Source of the DNA: Xestospongia bergquistia
Lineage: Eukaryota > Porifera > Demospongiae > Haplosclerida > Petrosiidae
Assembly: GCA_963965975.1 (NCBI GenBank)
Contig: OZ014424.1
Location: 124,001-188,000 of the forward strand
Length of the DNA stretch: 64,000 nucleotides
Direction of reading: 5' to 3'
A program made the position numbers and the translations under genes. The notes beneath the pieces are model-generated. The model was not told the DNA's origin. It worked only from the letters and a program-made list of their open reading frames with translations, and made no database searches. How positions within the stretch are numbered: position 1 is the first letter of the stretch; the number at the start of each line of letters is the position of its first letter. Positions 53,714 to 64,000 of this stretch are shown here, one piece after another.

Positions 53714-54070
53714 GATAACAGTTCTTGCTGATATTAATCACTTACTGTGCCAATTCCATGTTTTTCCATTAAACTAATCAATTCACTCTCCGATAAATAA
53801 CCAGGGGGTGTGGTCAAATGTTCCGATATACTTAACTATGAAAGAAAATGGTATTAATAATGTAGAGACACACCCACTTGTGTTATATCCCATTTTTGTC
53901 CTTTAACAAACTCTATTGAAATATCAGGTCCTTTAGTAATAGATTGCCAAGTCTGGATGGCAGTAAACCCTGGGTCAATTAATCTATTACCCGACCAATG
54001 AAATGATTCCCCGCCAAATTTAAAACAAACTTCAGTTTGTTTATATTTACACTCTGGGAAGAGCTGCAGT

Positions 54071-54105
<35 letters not shown>

Positions 54106-55874
54106 TAACACATATATCATATTAATATCATACTGTTGCTAGGTAATGGTTTGTTATTAGAGAGTACACTTTCCATTGTATATCACTTAAATGTTCTCGC
54201 GATACATTTTTCAATGGAGTTATTGGAGGGTGATCACCCACGTCCTTACCTCCGCTAAACAGGAAATACCATACATCAAATAGCATATTATAAATTAATA
54301 TTAACTGTTAATTAATAGGAACTTAATCAACTTCTAATAAGTGGTAATTAATAGGGACTACCAAGTACCTTGATGATTTAATAGATCCAGTTAATAATTT
54401 TGATGTAAATTCATGAAATTCATGATTTTTATCCAAGTCAGTGACTACAGATCTAAAATCAAATCCAGTTGGATATTTGGTGGTCTCAGTACGAGGATAA
54501 CTAATATAGCCCTGGAATGAGACTGAAAACTATGAATATCATTAAAGAGTACTTCAGTATAGAGACGTTCTGCAATATCCATTGTTTGTTTGGGTCCCAT
54601 ATGTAACCGAATAGAACAGGCTCTTAAAAGTTCTACTGTGTGTAGAGCAGGGGGAGGAGCCTTTGAGCGAGATTTCTCACTCACTGACTCAACACTATTG
54701 GTAAATTTGAAGCTTAGTTACCATGGCAACACTATTGCACCTTGCTGTCTTTTCATTATGTAATAAAGTGTAGAACAATTGGATTACCTCATGATCAAAC
54801 AATCGCTCTCTTTCCCAATTTAAGTTCAACGAGATACCAGATAACAGGACCTATTAATACTCTAATTACAAGTAAATAAAATTTTCTTACCTTACAATCC
54901 AGTTTCCAATATTTCTCTGGTTTAAACTGTTGTATTTCATCATGACGTTGAACACAGAAACCAAGAGTTGGTGTCTGACATGGACCATATGAAATAACAC
55001 TGTTATTAAGTCCAGAATATAAAGACTGTGAGAGGGATATAAAGGGCTTGTTAAATGGGTGGAGCTAACTTGAAAGAGTTTAGTTTGAAATCTAGTAAAC
55101 GAGCACCCAATCCTCAGATCCAGTTCTTGACGAGCATCAACAGACCGAGACTCGTTCCAGTTTGGAAGTATGAGGTTATTAAAAGCTTGAAATATGGCTA
55201 CATCAGTGATAGCAGAGAATCTAGCACGGAGAACAATCTTTACAAATATGTAATTATAAATCATGTGACACTCACATGAGAGTCATGTGATCTAGGTGGT
55301 TTCATTACAGGCTGGACTTCATTAATTACCTATAGAAATAGATGGTGTTTAATGGACGAACGGACAAGAAATGGATGCATACTTCAAAACAGATATTTTC
55401 TCCCTCTTTATCACAGTCTAACCACAAAACTAAATAATCCACTCCTCTTCCCTTATAAGGAAATTGAAAATAATAATATATATGCATACATGTATACCTC
55501 TTGTCGTAGGAAAGTACGTATCCTCAATGAGGGTACTGCCTCTTTCTTCATTATCTCTGCATCATAAAGCTCCACCTACTAATTATATGATGCGTGTACT
55601 TTATTACACTCCATACACGTACCGGATCAGTTGTGTCCCAATTGTTATACTTTGGTTGAAAGTCACATGACATCACATGACCACACACTGATGTCATTTT
55701 GATCCTTGCTCCAATAGGGGTACGCCCCCCTAAAAGAGGCAATTTTCCCTCAAATTCATAGACATCACAAGCAGAACAAGATGATTTTCGTCGATGGCAT
55801 TGTTTGTGAGAGAGTATTTCAGCAATAGACTTAGCCAAAGACGGTTTCTCAGCTACCATTAATACAAGGACCAT
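52163..55874 (-). CDS. TOP3B: DNA/RNA topoisomerase III beta
   Basis: A many-exon type IA topoisomerase. It starts [20 protein letters not shown], the TOPRIM start, with [19 protein letters not shown] and the metal-binding [16 protein letters not shown]. The catalytic tyrosine is in [11 protein letters not shown] (54480-54515). Further blocks are [31 protein letters not shown] and [20 protein letters not shown]. Cys-rich zinc-finger segments cover 52320-53060. The C-terminus is an RG-rich tail of alternating Arg and Gly, ending RRY, the RNA-binding RGG-box region that marks TOP3B rather than TOP3A. It is an RNA and DNA topoisomerase working with TDRD3. The stop lies 35 bases from that of the convergent TIR-RNMT gene, and the start 71 bases from RABGGTA. 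Confidence 0.93.
53656..53711. repeat. (GA)n microsatellite
   Basis: A pure gagaga run in a TOP3B intron. A second short (GT)n(GA)n tract lies at about 54071-54104 in another intron of the same gene. Confidence 0.95.
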
Positions 55875-55945
55875 ACTCTACTGCATGTGAAGGAGGTGTG
55901 GCTAATAATTTAATCCCCAGAATCAACTTTAAGCTAGTCTATTAA

Positions 55946-58381
55946 GATGGTTAGGCTAAATATATAATTTCTTTATATTATTAGTCTTTTATTTTCAGCA
56001 TGGTCGACTTAAAGTACGTACTAGTGCTGAACAAGCTGAAGCAAAGAGAAAAGAAAAAGAGAAGAAAGTGAAGTTGTATCGTGAAATGATGGCATCAATC
56101 TTTATTAAGGTATTGTTTTATCACATGATTAATCATGTGATAGGTCATGTGATATCATTACAGCGAGCTGATGGTGATAAGGATGACGATGCTCTTAAAA
56201 TGACAGAGGATATTTTAAAGGAGAACTCGGACGTTGGTACTTTATGGAGTTATAGACGAGAGATACTTGAAAGTAGACTAGAGACAATGTAAATATTATG
56301 TGTCCATTTTACTCAATATGTATCCATTGTAGCTATAAATGTCCATTAATATTTATATGTCCATTTATCCTTTCAGTTCTAAAGAAAATCTAGATTCCTT
56401 ATGTAACAAAGAGCTATTGTTACTGCAACAATGTCTCCGTGGCAACCCAAAGGCCTATTGTGTCTGGTTACACCGACGTTGGATCATGGAACATTCTCCA
56501 ACCCCTAACTGGAACAACGAGAAATCTTTGTGTGATCTCTTCTTGAAATATGATGAGAGAAACTGTAAGAGAGTGGGTGCGGTTACCTATGTAATGGGTG
56601 TGGCTTTTTTCTAGTTCATTGCTGGGACTATCGTCGTTACGTCATTAAGAAGGCGGGGATAACTCCTAATGAAGAGTTCCAATATTCTACTGATAAAATA
56701 GCAACAAATTTTTCTAACTATTCAGCTTGGCATTATCGTAGTAAGCTCCTCCCCTTGCTCCACCCATCATCAACAATGAAAAATGGAATTGAAAATGAAG
56801 CATTACTAAAAGGTTGATTTATTTGTCCATTAATTTTTTATGTATCTTTTCACTTTAATTATCTATCCATAATTTTTTTATGCATCCATTTAGAATATGA
56901 ACTTGTGCAAAATGCTTTTTATACTGATCCTAATGACCAAAGTGCTTGGTTCTATCACAAATGGTTGCTAGGGCGAGGTAATTATTACATCATCCTTATC
57001 AACGAGTCATTGTGTATAATATTATAGGAGATAAAAATGTTTCTGTTGGTTGTATATTAGTTCAGAGAGGCCACACCCCTTCAATTTATATCTCATTTAA
57101 TCAACCAATCAAGGTATGATATCATTATGAGTCTATGATGTCGTTATGATGTCATTTATATTACAGCCTACAAAGGAACATCCAATTGTCATTGCTGTTG
57201 GAAATTCCCTTCCGATACATATCACTGAATCTGATTGGCCAAAAGCCATGTGGTCATGTGACCTGTCAGAATGTGTAATACCATATATGGAGGACACCAT
57301 AGTTAGTGTCAAAAGTGGAGAATGCTCTGTTAAAGTGACTCTATTGGAAGGTATTGTTATTGTTCCTTTAGCAACATTTGTAACACATTAATTAAGAAGG
57401 ATATAAAGTTGGACTTAAGTAGTTACTATGGTTACTATAGTTGCTATGGTTACTGTAGATGGTGACCATAGTTCATGGATTGGTAATCTGGATGATATAT
57501 TTCAAGTCCGTCATATGGGTACATCAAGTGATGTCTTATCATCAGAGTTAGCAATGTGTCGAGAATTACTTCAGTTGGAACCTGATAATAAATGTATGTG
57601 TTTAAAAGAGGATGACCCTTTATTAATTATTTCTAATTATAGGGTGTTTGTTAACAACTTTACAATTGTTAGAAGCTATTGATCATTGCCAACATCATGA
57701 AGAAATATTGGAATTGTTTGAGAAGCTGTTAGTGTGTGATCCTTTAAGACGAGGTTATTATCTTGACCTTAGTAAGTAGATGTAAGCTATTTCAAAATAC
57801 ATGTGTATTTCCTTATAAGGAAGTCGTCATGTGACAGGTATGATTTTGAGACGAGAATTAAATAAAGAGTCTAAACTACTTGATTTATCAAACAAAGTCA
57901 GTTCATACTGAAACTGAAAAAATATATTAATTAATTATTAAATTGCAGGGTCTTACTAAATTGGATTATACTCAACACATGCTCTTTTATAGGACAATTA
58001 ATTTAACTGATAATTGCCTTGCTATTAATTCATTAGGGGGGCTACGAAATTTAAAGAGTATCCAGACCCTCTTATTTGATGGTAATCAGTTAGGGGCAGT
58101 TCCCTCAGTAATTAGTGAATTAACTAGTTTAAAATTGTTATCACTCAAATATAATAGTAAGTTTATTAACTAATCAATTTAATTAATTACAGGGTTGTGT
58201 CACACCCACTTTAGATATTGAAGAGGTGGAGTCATTAATACATTTAAAATCTTTGTTATTGCTGGAAGAACTTGACCTCTCTCGTAACCCAATGTGTGAA
58301 TTAGATGAATGGAGGGGTGTGGTCTTGACACACCTACCTACTCTTTCAAAATTAAACAACGTACTAATTGAAACTGAATAA
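55946..58381 (+). CDS. RABGGTA: Rab geranylgeranyltransferase alpha subunit
   Basis: The initiator ATG (55946-55948) forms a coding exon by itself: ATG is followed by a gttagg donor, and the acceptor at about 55998 opens [20 protein letters not shown], which matches the vertebrate start MHGRLKVKTSEEQAEAKR. PPTA repeats follow: [62 protein letters not shown], and [15 protein letters not shown]. The insert domain (57040-57350) and C-terminal leucine-rich repeats (57940-58330) are both present, as in animals. With the beta subunit and Rab escort protein it attaches geranylgeranyl groups to Rab C-terminal cysteines. The Rab-like cluster starts only 12 kb upstream and its members F, B and D carry suitable ends. 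Confidence 0.95.
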
Positions 58382-58500
58382 GAGGTGTGGCCATGACAGA
58401 CCTTATAATATTTTCAAAATTACTCAATGTAAATCTTATTATTAGGAACATTGATAAATAACGAGTATATTAATAACTTAATTAACATAAGTTATTAAAA

Positions 58501-60379
58501 TTACTGATGAGCACACCTCATGCCGCCTGGTCCTTCGTCTCTATCATCCTCTCCATCATATACCTCATTTCTTTCTCCCCCAGCCCCTCTCGTTTCCTCA
58601 TAATTATGAAGATGAACTACTTCCATTTCATCAGTTATGTCTAAGTCATTAGTTTTTTGAGGAAGTAGAGAATTCAGAGACTAGGAATGGAATGGATAGA
58701 TAGTTGATAAGTTATTATTAAAATGGATGGATAAAGAATGATGGATGGGCAGGTAAATGGATGAATAAGTTTGTAAATGGACTTACTGCTAATTCATCAT
58801 CATCATTAATAAAATTATCTTCTGGAAACTGGACATCAAATTTGAAATATAAATTCCCTTTTAATGACGGTCTCTTGTGGTTGGGCATACCCTCGTCAAT
58901 CAATCCTCTAATAGACCCTATAATCAGATAGATGAATGGACAGACCAACAATTAAATAGCCAAATGGACAGATACTTACCTGGAAAGAGGACTTCTCCAG
59001 GAGTACTGTGAATGGCGATCTTCCGATCATCAAGATGATCAAGGACAAATGTAAAACCACACAGAGCATCAACTAATGTAATAGTTTTCTTTATAAACAA
59101 ATCGACTCCTTTCCTTTCAAAAAGAGGATGGTCTAATTCTTGGATGACTGCAATGACATCACCAGTATCCATGTCAGGCTAAAAGGGGCGGAGACTAGTT
59201 ATTTACTCAATTAATTAACTTACAGCTTGATCTCCAGCACCTCTGAGTTGGATTTTTTGATTATGAAACATACCGGGAGTAATAGGAACCTGTGATAGTC
59301 ATGTGATGTCAAATTAATGTCATATGATTGTCATGTGACTTACTTCCATTTTACATTCTTCTTCCAACACTTGCTTCCCTTTGCACTTTTTACAGCGATC
59401 TTTTTCCTTAACAAAAGTACCTAAGAGAGAGAGAGAGAGAATATGTCTTCAACAATTACTTCACAAACTATTTACCTGATCCATTACAATCACTGCATTG
59501 ACCTCTCATTTGTTGAACCATTCCAGGACCCAGCTGGCGATGAGTAACTTGTATCCCTGTCCCACGGCATTTACGACAAGTCACACTGGTTCCTGATTTC
59601 GACCCTGATCTAATTAAATATTAAAATTAAAGGGTTTGAAGATGAATTTAATTACCCAGAACATTGCGAGCATAACACTTTCTTTTTAAATTCTAAGTTT
59701 TTTGTAGTGCCATTATATAGCTCCTCCAAGGTTACTCTAAAAACAACATATCACATGACAGTCATGTGAGAGTCATGTGACTTACTCTAAAGGAAACATG
59801 AGTGGCTCAGGTTTTGATCTTTGCCTCCTATAACCACCTGTTAAATTCAATTGATATGATTATCACATTACATATTGTGACAATACCTCTACCGCCAAAG
59901 AGACCTCCTTCAAATATACTTGAAAAGATATCTCCGCCTCCAAAACCACCCCCACCTCCACCAAAAAACACTATTTTAATAATAATTACATTAATAATGA
60001 TGTCATTATGACTCACTTCCTGGAAATCCATCCATCCCCATGCCTCCCATTCCAGAGTCTCCATCTTTAAAAGCATCCATACCAAATCGATCATACAATT
60101 CTCTTTTCTCAGGATCAGATAAGATTTCGTATGCAAATTGAATGGACTTAAACTAATTATAAAAAATAATAATAAATTATCTTTAAATTTTTATTACTTT
60201 TTCGTCAGCTTCTTGTCCTGGATTTTTATCAGGATGGTACAGTCTTGCTAAACGATGATATGACTACAAAATAATAATAAAATAAAGAGAAAAATCAAAT
60301 CTGATCTTACTCTTCTAATATCAGCATCAGAAGCATTTCTGGTGACTTCAAGTATATCGTATAACTCGGTATCAGCCAT
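58501..60379 (-). CDS. DNAJA2: DNAJA2-like type I Hsp40 co-chaperone
   Basis: A multi-exon gene with the full type I layout. The J domain starts [20 protein letters not shown] and has the HPD motif in YHPDKNPG. A Gly/Phe-rich stretch ([12 protein letters not shown] and following) comes next. The zinc-finger region has [24 protein letters not shown] and a weaker fourth repeat, CKKCKGK. The substrate-binding domain includes [20 protein letters not shown] and [20 protein letters not shown]. The C-terminus is RCAHQ, a CaaX farnesylation box identical in its last four residues to vertebrate DNAJA2. It stimulates Hsp70 ATPase activity. A CACGTG E-box lies four bases upstream of the start codon (60383). 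It is divergent with PEPD (162 bases between starts) and convergent with RABGGTA (119 bases). Confidence 0.93.
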
Positions 60380-60541
60380 GATCACGTGATTAAAAAACCT
60401 ACAGAATATTTATGACAAGTTGAAACGACTCGTTTTTATTGCTACTATGGAGACTTCTAGAACGTAGAGCCTTCCCCTTCACACAGACCACACCCTATAC
60501 CATGCTATATATCGTTGAGCCACACCCACCAGTCTGCAAGC

Positions 60542-62709
60542 ATGGCTGCAAGGTAATAGAGTGCATATCTATTTTGTAAATGCTTTTCTTTCTTTAGTGC
60601 AGAGAGCTGTTATCATATGGGACATGATACTTACAAGGTACCAATGAGGTTGTTTGGCCTCAATAGGGAACATTTGAGGAAACGACTTAAAGATAATGGG
60701 AGCATCCCCTCTGGGGCTGTTGTTCTTTTAGAGGGAGGCAAAGAGACTCTGCGGTATTGTTCTGATGTAGCACATGTGTTTCGTCAGGTAAATGGATGGA
60801 GTCAGTGAAATTCCTTCTGTATACAACTCCTCCCATTAATTAGGAGTCTTATTTCAATTGGTTATTTGGTTTAAGTGAACCAGATTGTTATGGTGCTTTA
60901 GATGTGGACAGTGGGCGTGCCATTATATTTGTGCCACGCCTACCTGACGAGTATGCTGTTTGGATGGGAGAGTAAGTTCTTTTATTGATCCATATTTTGC
61001 AATATGTCCATTTTGTTAGTCCATTAAAAGTTTATAAAAAATGAATTTTTATTTTTTCAGAATTTATCCTCCAGAATACTTTAAAAAGAAATATTGTGTA
61101 GACTCTGTTTTCTTTGTTGATGAGGTCATCTCTGATAAAAAAATAGATTTTTACTATATCTTATAGATTTCTACAGTACTTGCTGATATGAAGCCCTCTA
61201 TGTTAATGCTTTTGGTAAGATAGTTTTGTTTTCTGTCTGATGTCTCTCTGTCTCTCTCTTTCACAGAATGGGGTCAATACAGACAGTGGAAGTACTTGCA
61301 AAGAGGCGTGGTTTGATGGCATTGGAAGGTAATTAAGTCACTTAACTATCATCTGACTGTCACATGATATTAATTGTTACAGTTTCACTGATGTTATTGA
61401 TAACAAGCTCTTACATCCTGAAATTATGGAATGGTAAGATATACTGGTTAATAAAACTGGTTTGACTGGTTTAATCATGTGATAGTCGTGTGATCAAAAC
61501 AGCAATGGAAATACAAGTCCTACGTTACTCAAATGCCATCAGCAGCAAAGCCCATTGTGAGGTAGGGGTGTGGTTAATGGGCGGAGTTTAGCTTGATTAT
61601 ATTAGGTTATGAGTAATATTAAGCCGGGTATGATTGAGTATCAAATGGAGAGTTTATTTCTCCATAGTTGCTATAGTAACGGAGGTTGTCGTCATGTATC
61701 CTATACTTGTGTCTGTGGATCGTATGTTAATTTATAGTTTATAATAACTTGTCATTTATATCATAATTAGAGGGAATAACTCATCAGTCCTTCATTATGG
61801 ACATGCTGGAGCTCCTAATGATCGAGTCATTCAAGATGGAGACATGTGGTAAGTTTAGTATTTCCTTTTCTTTGAGTATTGTCTCTCCTTAAGTCTTTTT
61901 GATATGGGCTGTGAGTACTGTTGTTACACCTCTGATATTACCTGCTCCTTTCCTGCTAATGGTAAATTTACTGAAGATCAAAAGTTGATATATAATGCTG
62001 TTTATCGTGCTAATCGTGCTGTAATGTCTGCCGTTAAACCTGGTATCAAGTGGGTCGATATGCATTATCTTGCTGAGACTGAGTTATTGACGGCACTGTG
62101 TGAAATGGGATTGTTAGTAGGTGACGTTACTGAGATGATGAAAGTCCGTCTTGGAGCTATTTTCATGCCTCATGGTTTGGGACACTTTATGGGATGTGAT
62201 GTACATGACGTGGGAGGTTACCCTGAGGTGAGTAGCCACACCCATTCAAGTGGGTGGACTTTGTTAATTGCTTTGATTAATAGGGTACAGAGAGAATTGA
62301 TGAGCCTGGTTTAAAGAGTCTTCGTACTGTCCGTGAACTACAAGAGGGAATGTGTCTAACAATAGAACCTGGTTGCTATTTCATTAATTGTGTGGGTGGA
62401 TCATATATCCATATATAATACTATATATTAATTGATGAAGTTATACGTCCATTCATTAACTAGTTATGCATCCATTTATCCACGATTTTTTTACAGTTAC
62501 TAGATAAAGCTCTTCTTGACCCAAAGCAGTCATGTTTCCTCAATAAAGATATGTTAATGAAATTTCGAGGCTTTGGTGGTGTACGAATTGAAGATGATAT
62601 CATTGTGACATCATCAGGAATGGAGTTATTGACTGATGTCCCACGAACTGTTGAAGAGATTGAAGCATGGATGCAACGAGGAGAAAAACTCTGGGGCAAG
62701 AAAAACTAA
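60542..62709 (+). CDS. PEPD: Prolidase (Xaa-Pro dipeptidase)
   Basis: A multi-exon gene; exon 1 is just ATGGCTGCAAG, joined to [20 protein letters not shown]. The N-terminal creatinase-like domain includes [20 protein letters not shown] and [20 protein letters not shown]. The pita-bread domain has the dimetal ligands: Asp in LFDMG, Asp in TSDITC, His in PHGLGHFMG, Glu in TIEPGCYF and Glu in GGVRIEDD. It ends LWGKKN. It cleaves dipeptides with C-terminal proline or hydroxyproline, the last step of collagen turnover, which suits a collagen-rich sponge. The catalytic set is complete. It is tandem with IPO4 downstream. Confidence 0.95.
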
Positions 62710-62758
62710 CAATAGATTGAATTAATGTGTAAAATATTGCATTAGGTTTTAACTCTTA

Positions 62759-62824
62759 GTATACGGATCTCCCCGTTTTATTTGCGTATAAAATTTAAGA
62801 ATGTTTCCGTTCACGTCCGTATAC
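62759..62824. promoter_or_regulatory. GTATACGGA element upstream of IPO4
   Basis: The stretch opens gtatacggatc and closes tccgtatac, with aatttaagaatgtttccgtt inside. Read on the minus strand it matches the element at 48927-49007 (cggaaacattcttaaattt). A CACGTG E-box follows at 62829, and the IPO4 start codon at 62855. Confidence 0.65.
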
Positions 62825-62854
62825 ATCCCACGTGGTACAACACTGGAAGGGTGT

Positions 62855-64000
62855 ATGATGGCGGGAGAGTTAGAGCGTATTTTCTCCCTTCTCCTTAGTC
62901 CAGACACTGAGACTATTCGACAAGTAGGTCAGATTTAATATAACCTTGTCATAACTCTTTTATTAGGGGACAGCTGAACTTCAAGCCCTTTACAAGAATC
63001 CAATTTTATTAGATGGGCTGTGTCACGTGATACTGAACTCTGAGAACCCTCATGTATGTAATATTATGTATACGTTCAACAACTAATGTCACATGACTTT
63101 AGATACGACAATTGTCGGCTGTAGTGTTACGTAAGAAGCTTGTTCAAGTTTGGAGGCAGTTATCGCAGGAATATCGTGAGAGGTAATCCTATTATTAATG
63201 CTTTTAATTAATGGTTGTTATGGAAACCTTTTAGTTTGAAGAATGTACTTGTTCAATGTTTGTCCAGTGAAATGCAGTGAGTTGTTTGGTTGCTATGGTA
63301 ACATGACACATACAACATTTCATTATAGTCACTTAGTTCTCAGAGCTGCTGCTAATTTGGTGAGTTTAGTTTCTTACTCAGACCACTTGGTTTGGGTATG
63401 AGACTTAGAATCATTGGTTCCTATTATTAGGTGAGTGTAATTGCTAATTTTGAGTTCACTCATAACCAATGGCCAGAGTTATCTGTATTTATTATGCAAA
63501 ATTGTCAAAATGATGACCCAATACGACAGGAGGTATGTGAAACCACACCCACTGTTCACATACATTAATTAATTAATAGATTGGTATGCTCGTCTTGAGT
63601 TCAGTAATGGAAACAGCTGCTTTCCAAGTAACTCATGTCATAATTACATCATTTATGATGCTCCACCTCTCTAGCTCCACCCACAATATATCCAATTATT
63701 AACATTATTTTCATCAGCTTTAAGTAACGAAAGAAGTAAAATGGTACCTTATTATGCACTAAAGTAAGTGGGTGGAGTTCCCATTACCATATTTGGTAAT
63801 CACTTTAGATCATTAACATCAATGGTAGAATATTTAAAAGAAGACGAAATGGTTAGTAATCGCATGATAATCACATGATTGGTTGTTATTTATTAGCCTC
63901 ACTTTCGAACTCTCATTCCTAAAGCATTACAGGCCATCAAAGCATTGATATCAGAGGACGAGGTCAGTGACCCCTTCTATTTGATGTGGTCTGTACTTTA
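62855..64000 (+). CDS. IPO4: Importin-4 (5' part, runs off the window)
   Basis: The first exons of a HEAT-repeat karyopherin: MMAGELERIFSLLLSPDTET, IRQGTAELQALYKNP, IRQLSAVVLRKKLVQVWRQL, RESLKNVLVQCLSSEM, NQWPELSVFIMQNCQNDDPI, and YYALKSLTSMVEYLKEDEMP. The block order and the IRQ...VVLRKKL and W..L motifs fit importin-4, which imports histones H3/H4 with ASF1 and some ribosomal proteins. At least eight short exons are seen up to the window end, where an exon is followed by a likely donor at about 63963. A second ATG follows the first directly. The remaining two thirds of the protein lie beyond the window. Confidence 0.88.

Overview
The window looks like nuclear DNA of a demosponge with a compact genome (Amphimedon-like). 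It is AT-rich and gene-dense, with introns often only 45-60 bases long. It encodes animal genes (an I-BAR protein of the MIM type, PPP1R16, TOPBP1, a TIR domain), but also MGM101, a mitochondrial recombination gene usually met in fungi and protists. The species is my inference; the coordinates, frames and motifs are read from the sequence.

Layout. 1-560 holds no supported gene. 562-8951 holds two minus-strand genes, PPP1R16-like and TONSL. 7200-14600 is a tandem duplication of about 3.7 kb that copies the TONSL 5' end, a PX-domain gene and TMEM70. The left copy keeps the full TONSL. The right copy keeps the original TMEM70/MGM101 divergent promoter. 14774-25142 holds MGM101, PSMD7, OSGEP, TOPBP1 and DAD1. 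25294-34792 holds a CSPP1-like gene, PLA2G15 and an MTSS1-like I-BAR gene. 35028-43932 holds six divergent Rab-like GTPases with RUSF1 and a WBP2-like gene between them. 44093-55874 holds BOP1, a TIR-domain/mRNA-cap-methyltransferase fusion and TOP3B. 55946-64000 holds RABGGTA, a DNAJA-type chaperone, PEPD and the start of IPO4.

Organisation. Twelve start-to-start pairs have 31 to about 240 bases between start codons, so bidirectional promoters are the rule here. Three promoter regions share a short GTATACGGA-ended element with a CACGTG E-box beside it.

Most notable: (1) the TIR-RNMT fusion, in frame across its exons; (2) six clustered Rab-like GTPases that share an intron position and all lack the switch-II catalytic glutamine; (3) MGM101 in an animal genome; (4) the shared promoter element; (5) the recent duplication with its asymmetric leftovers.
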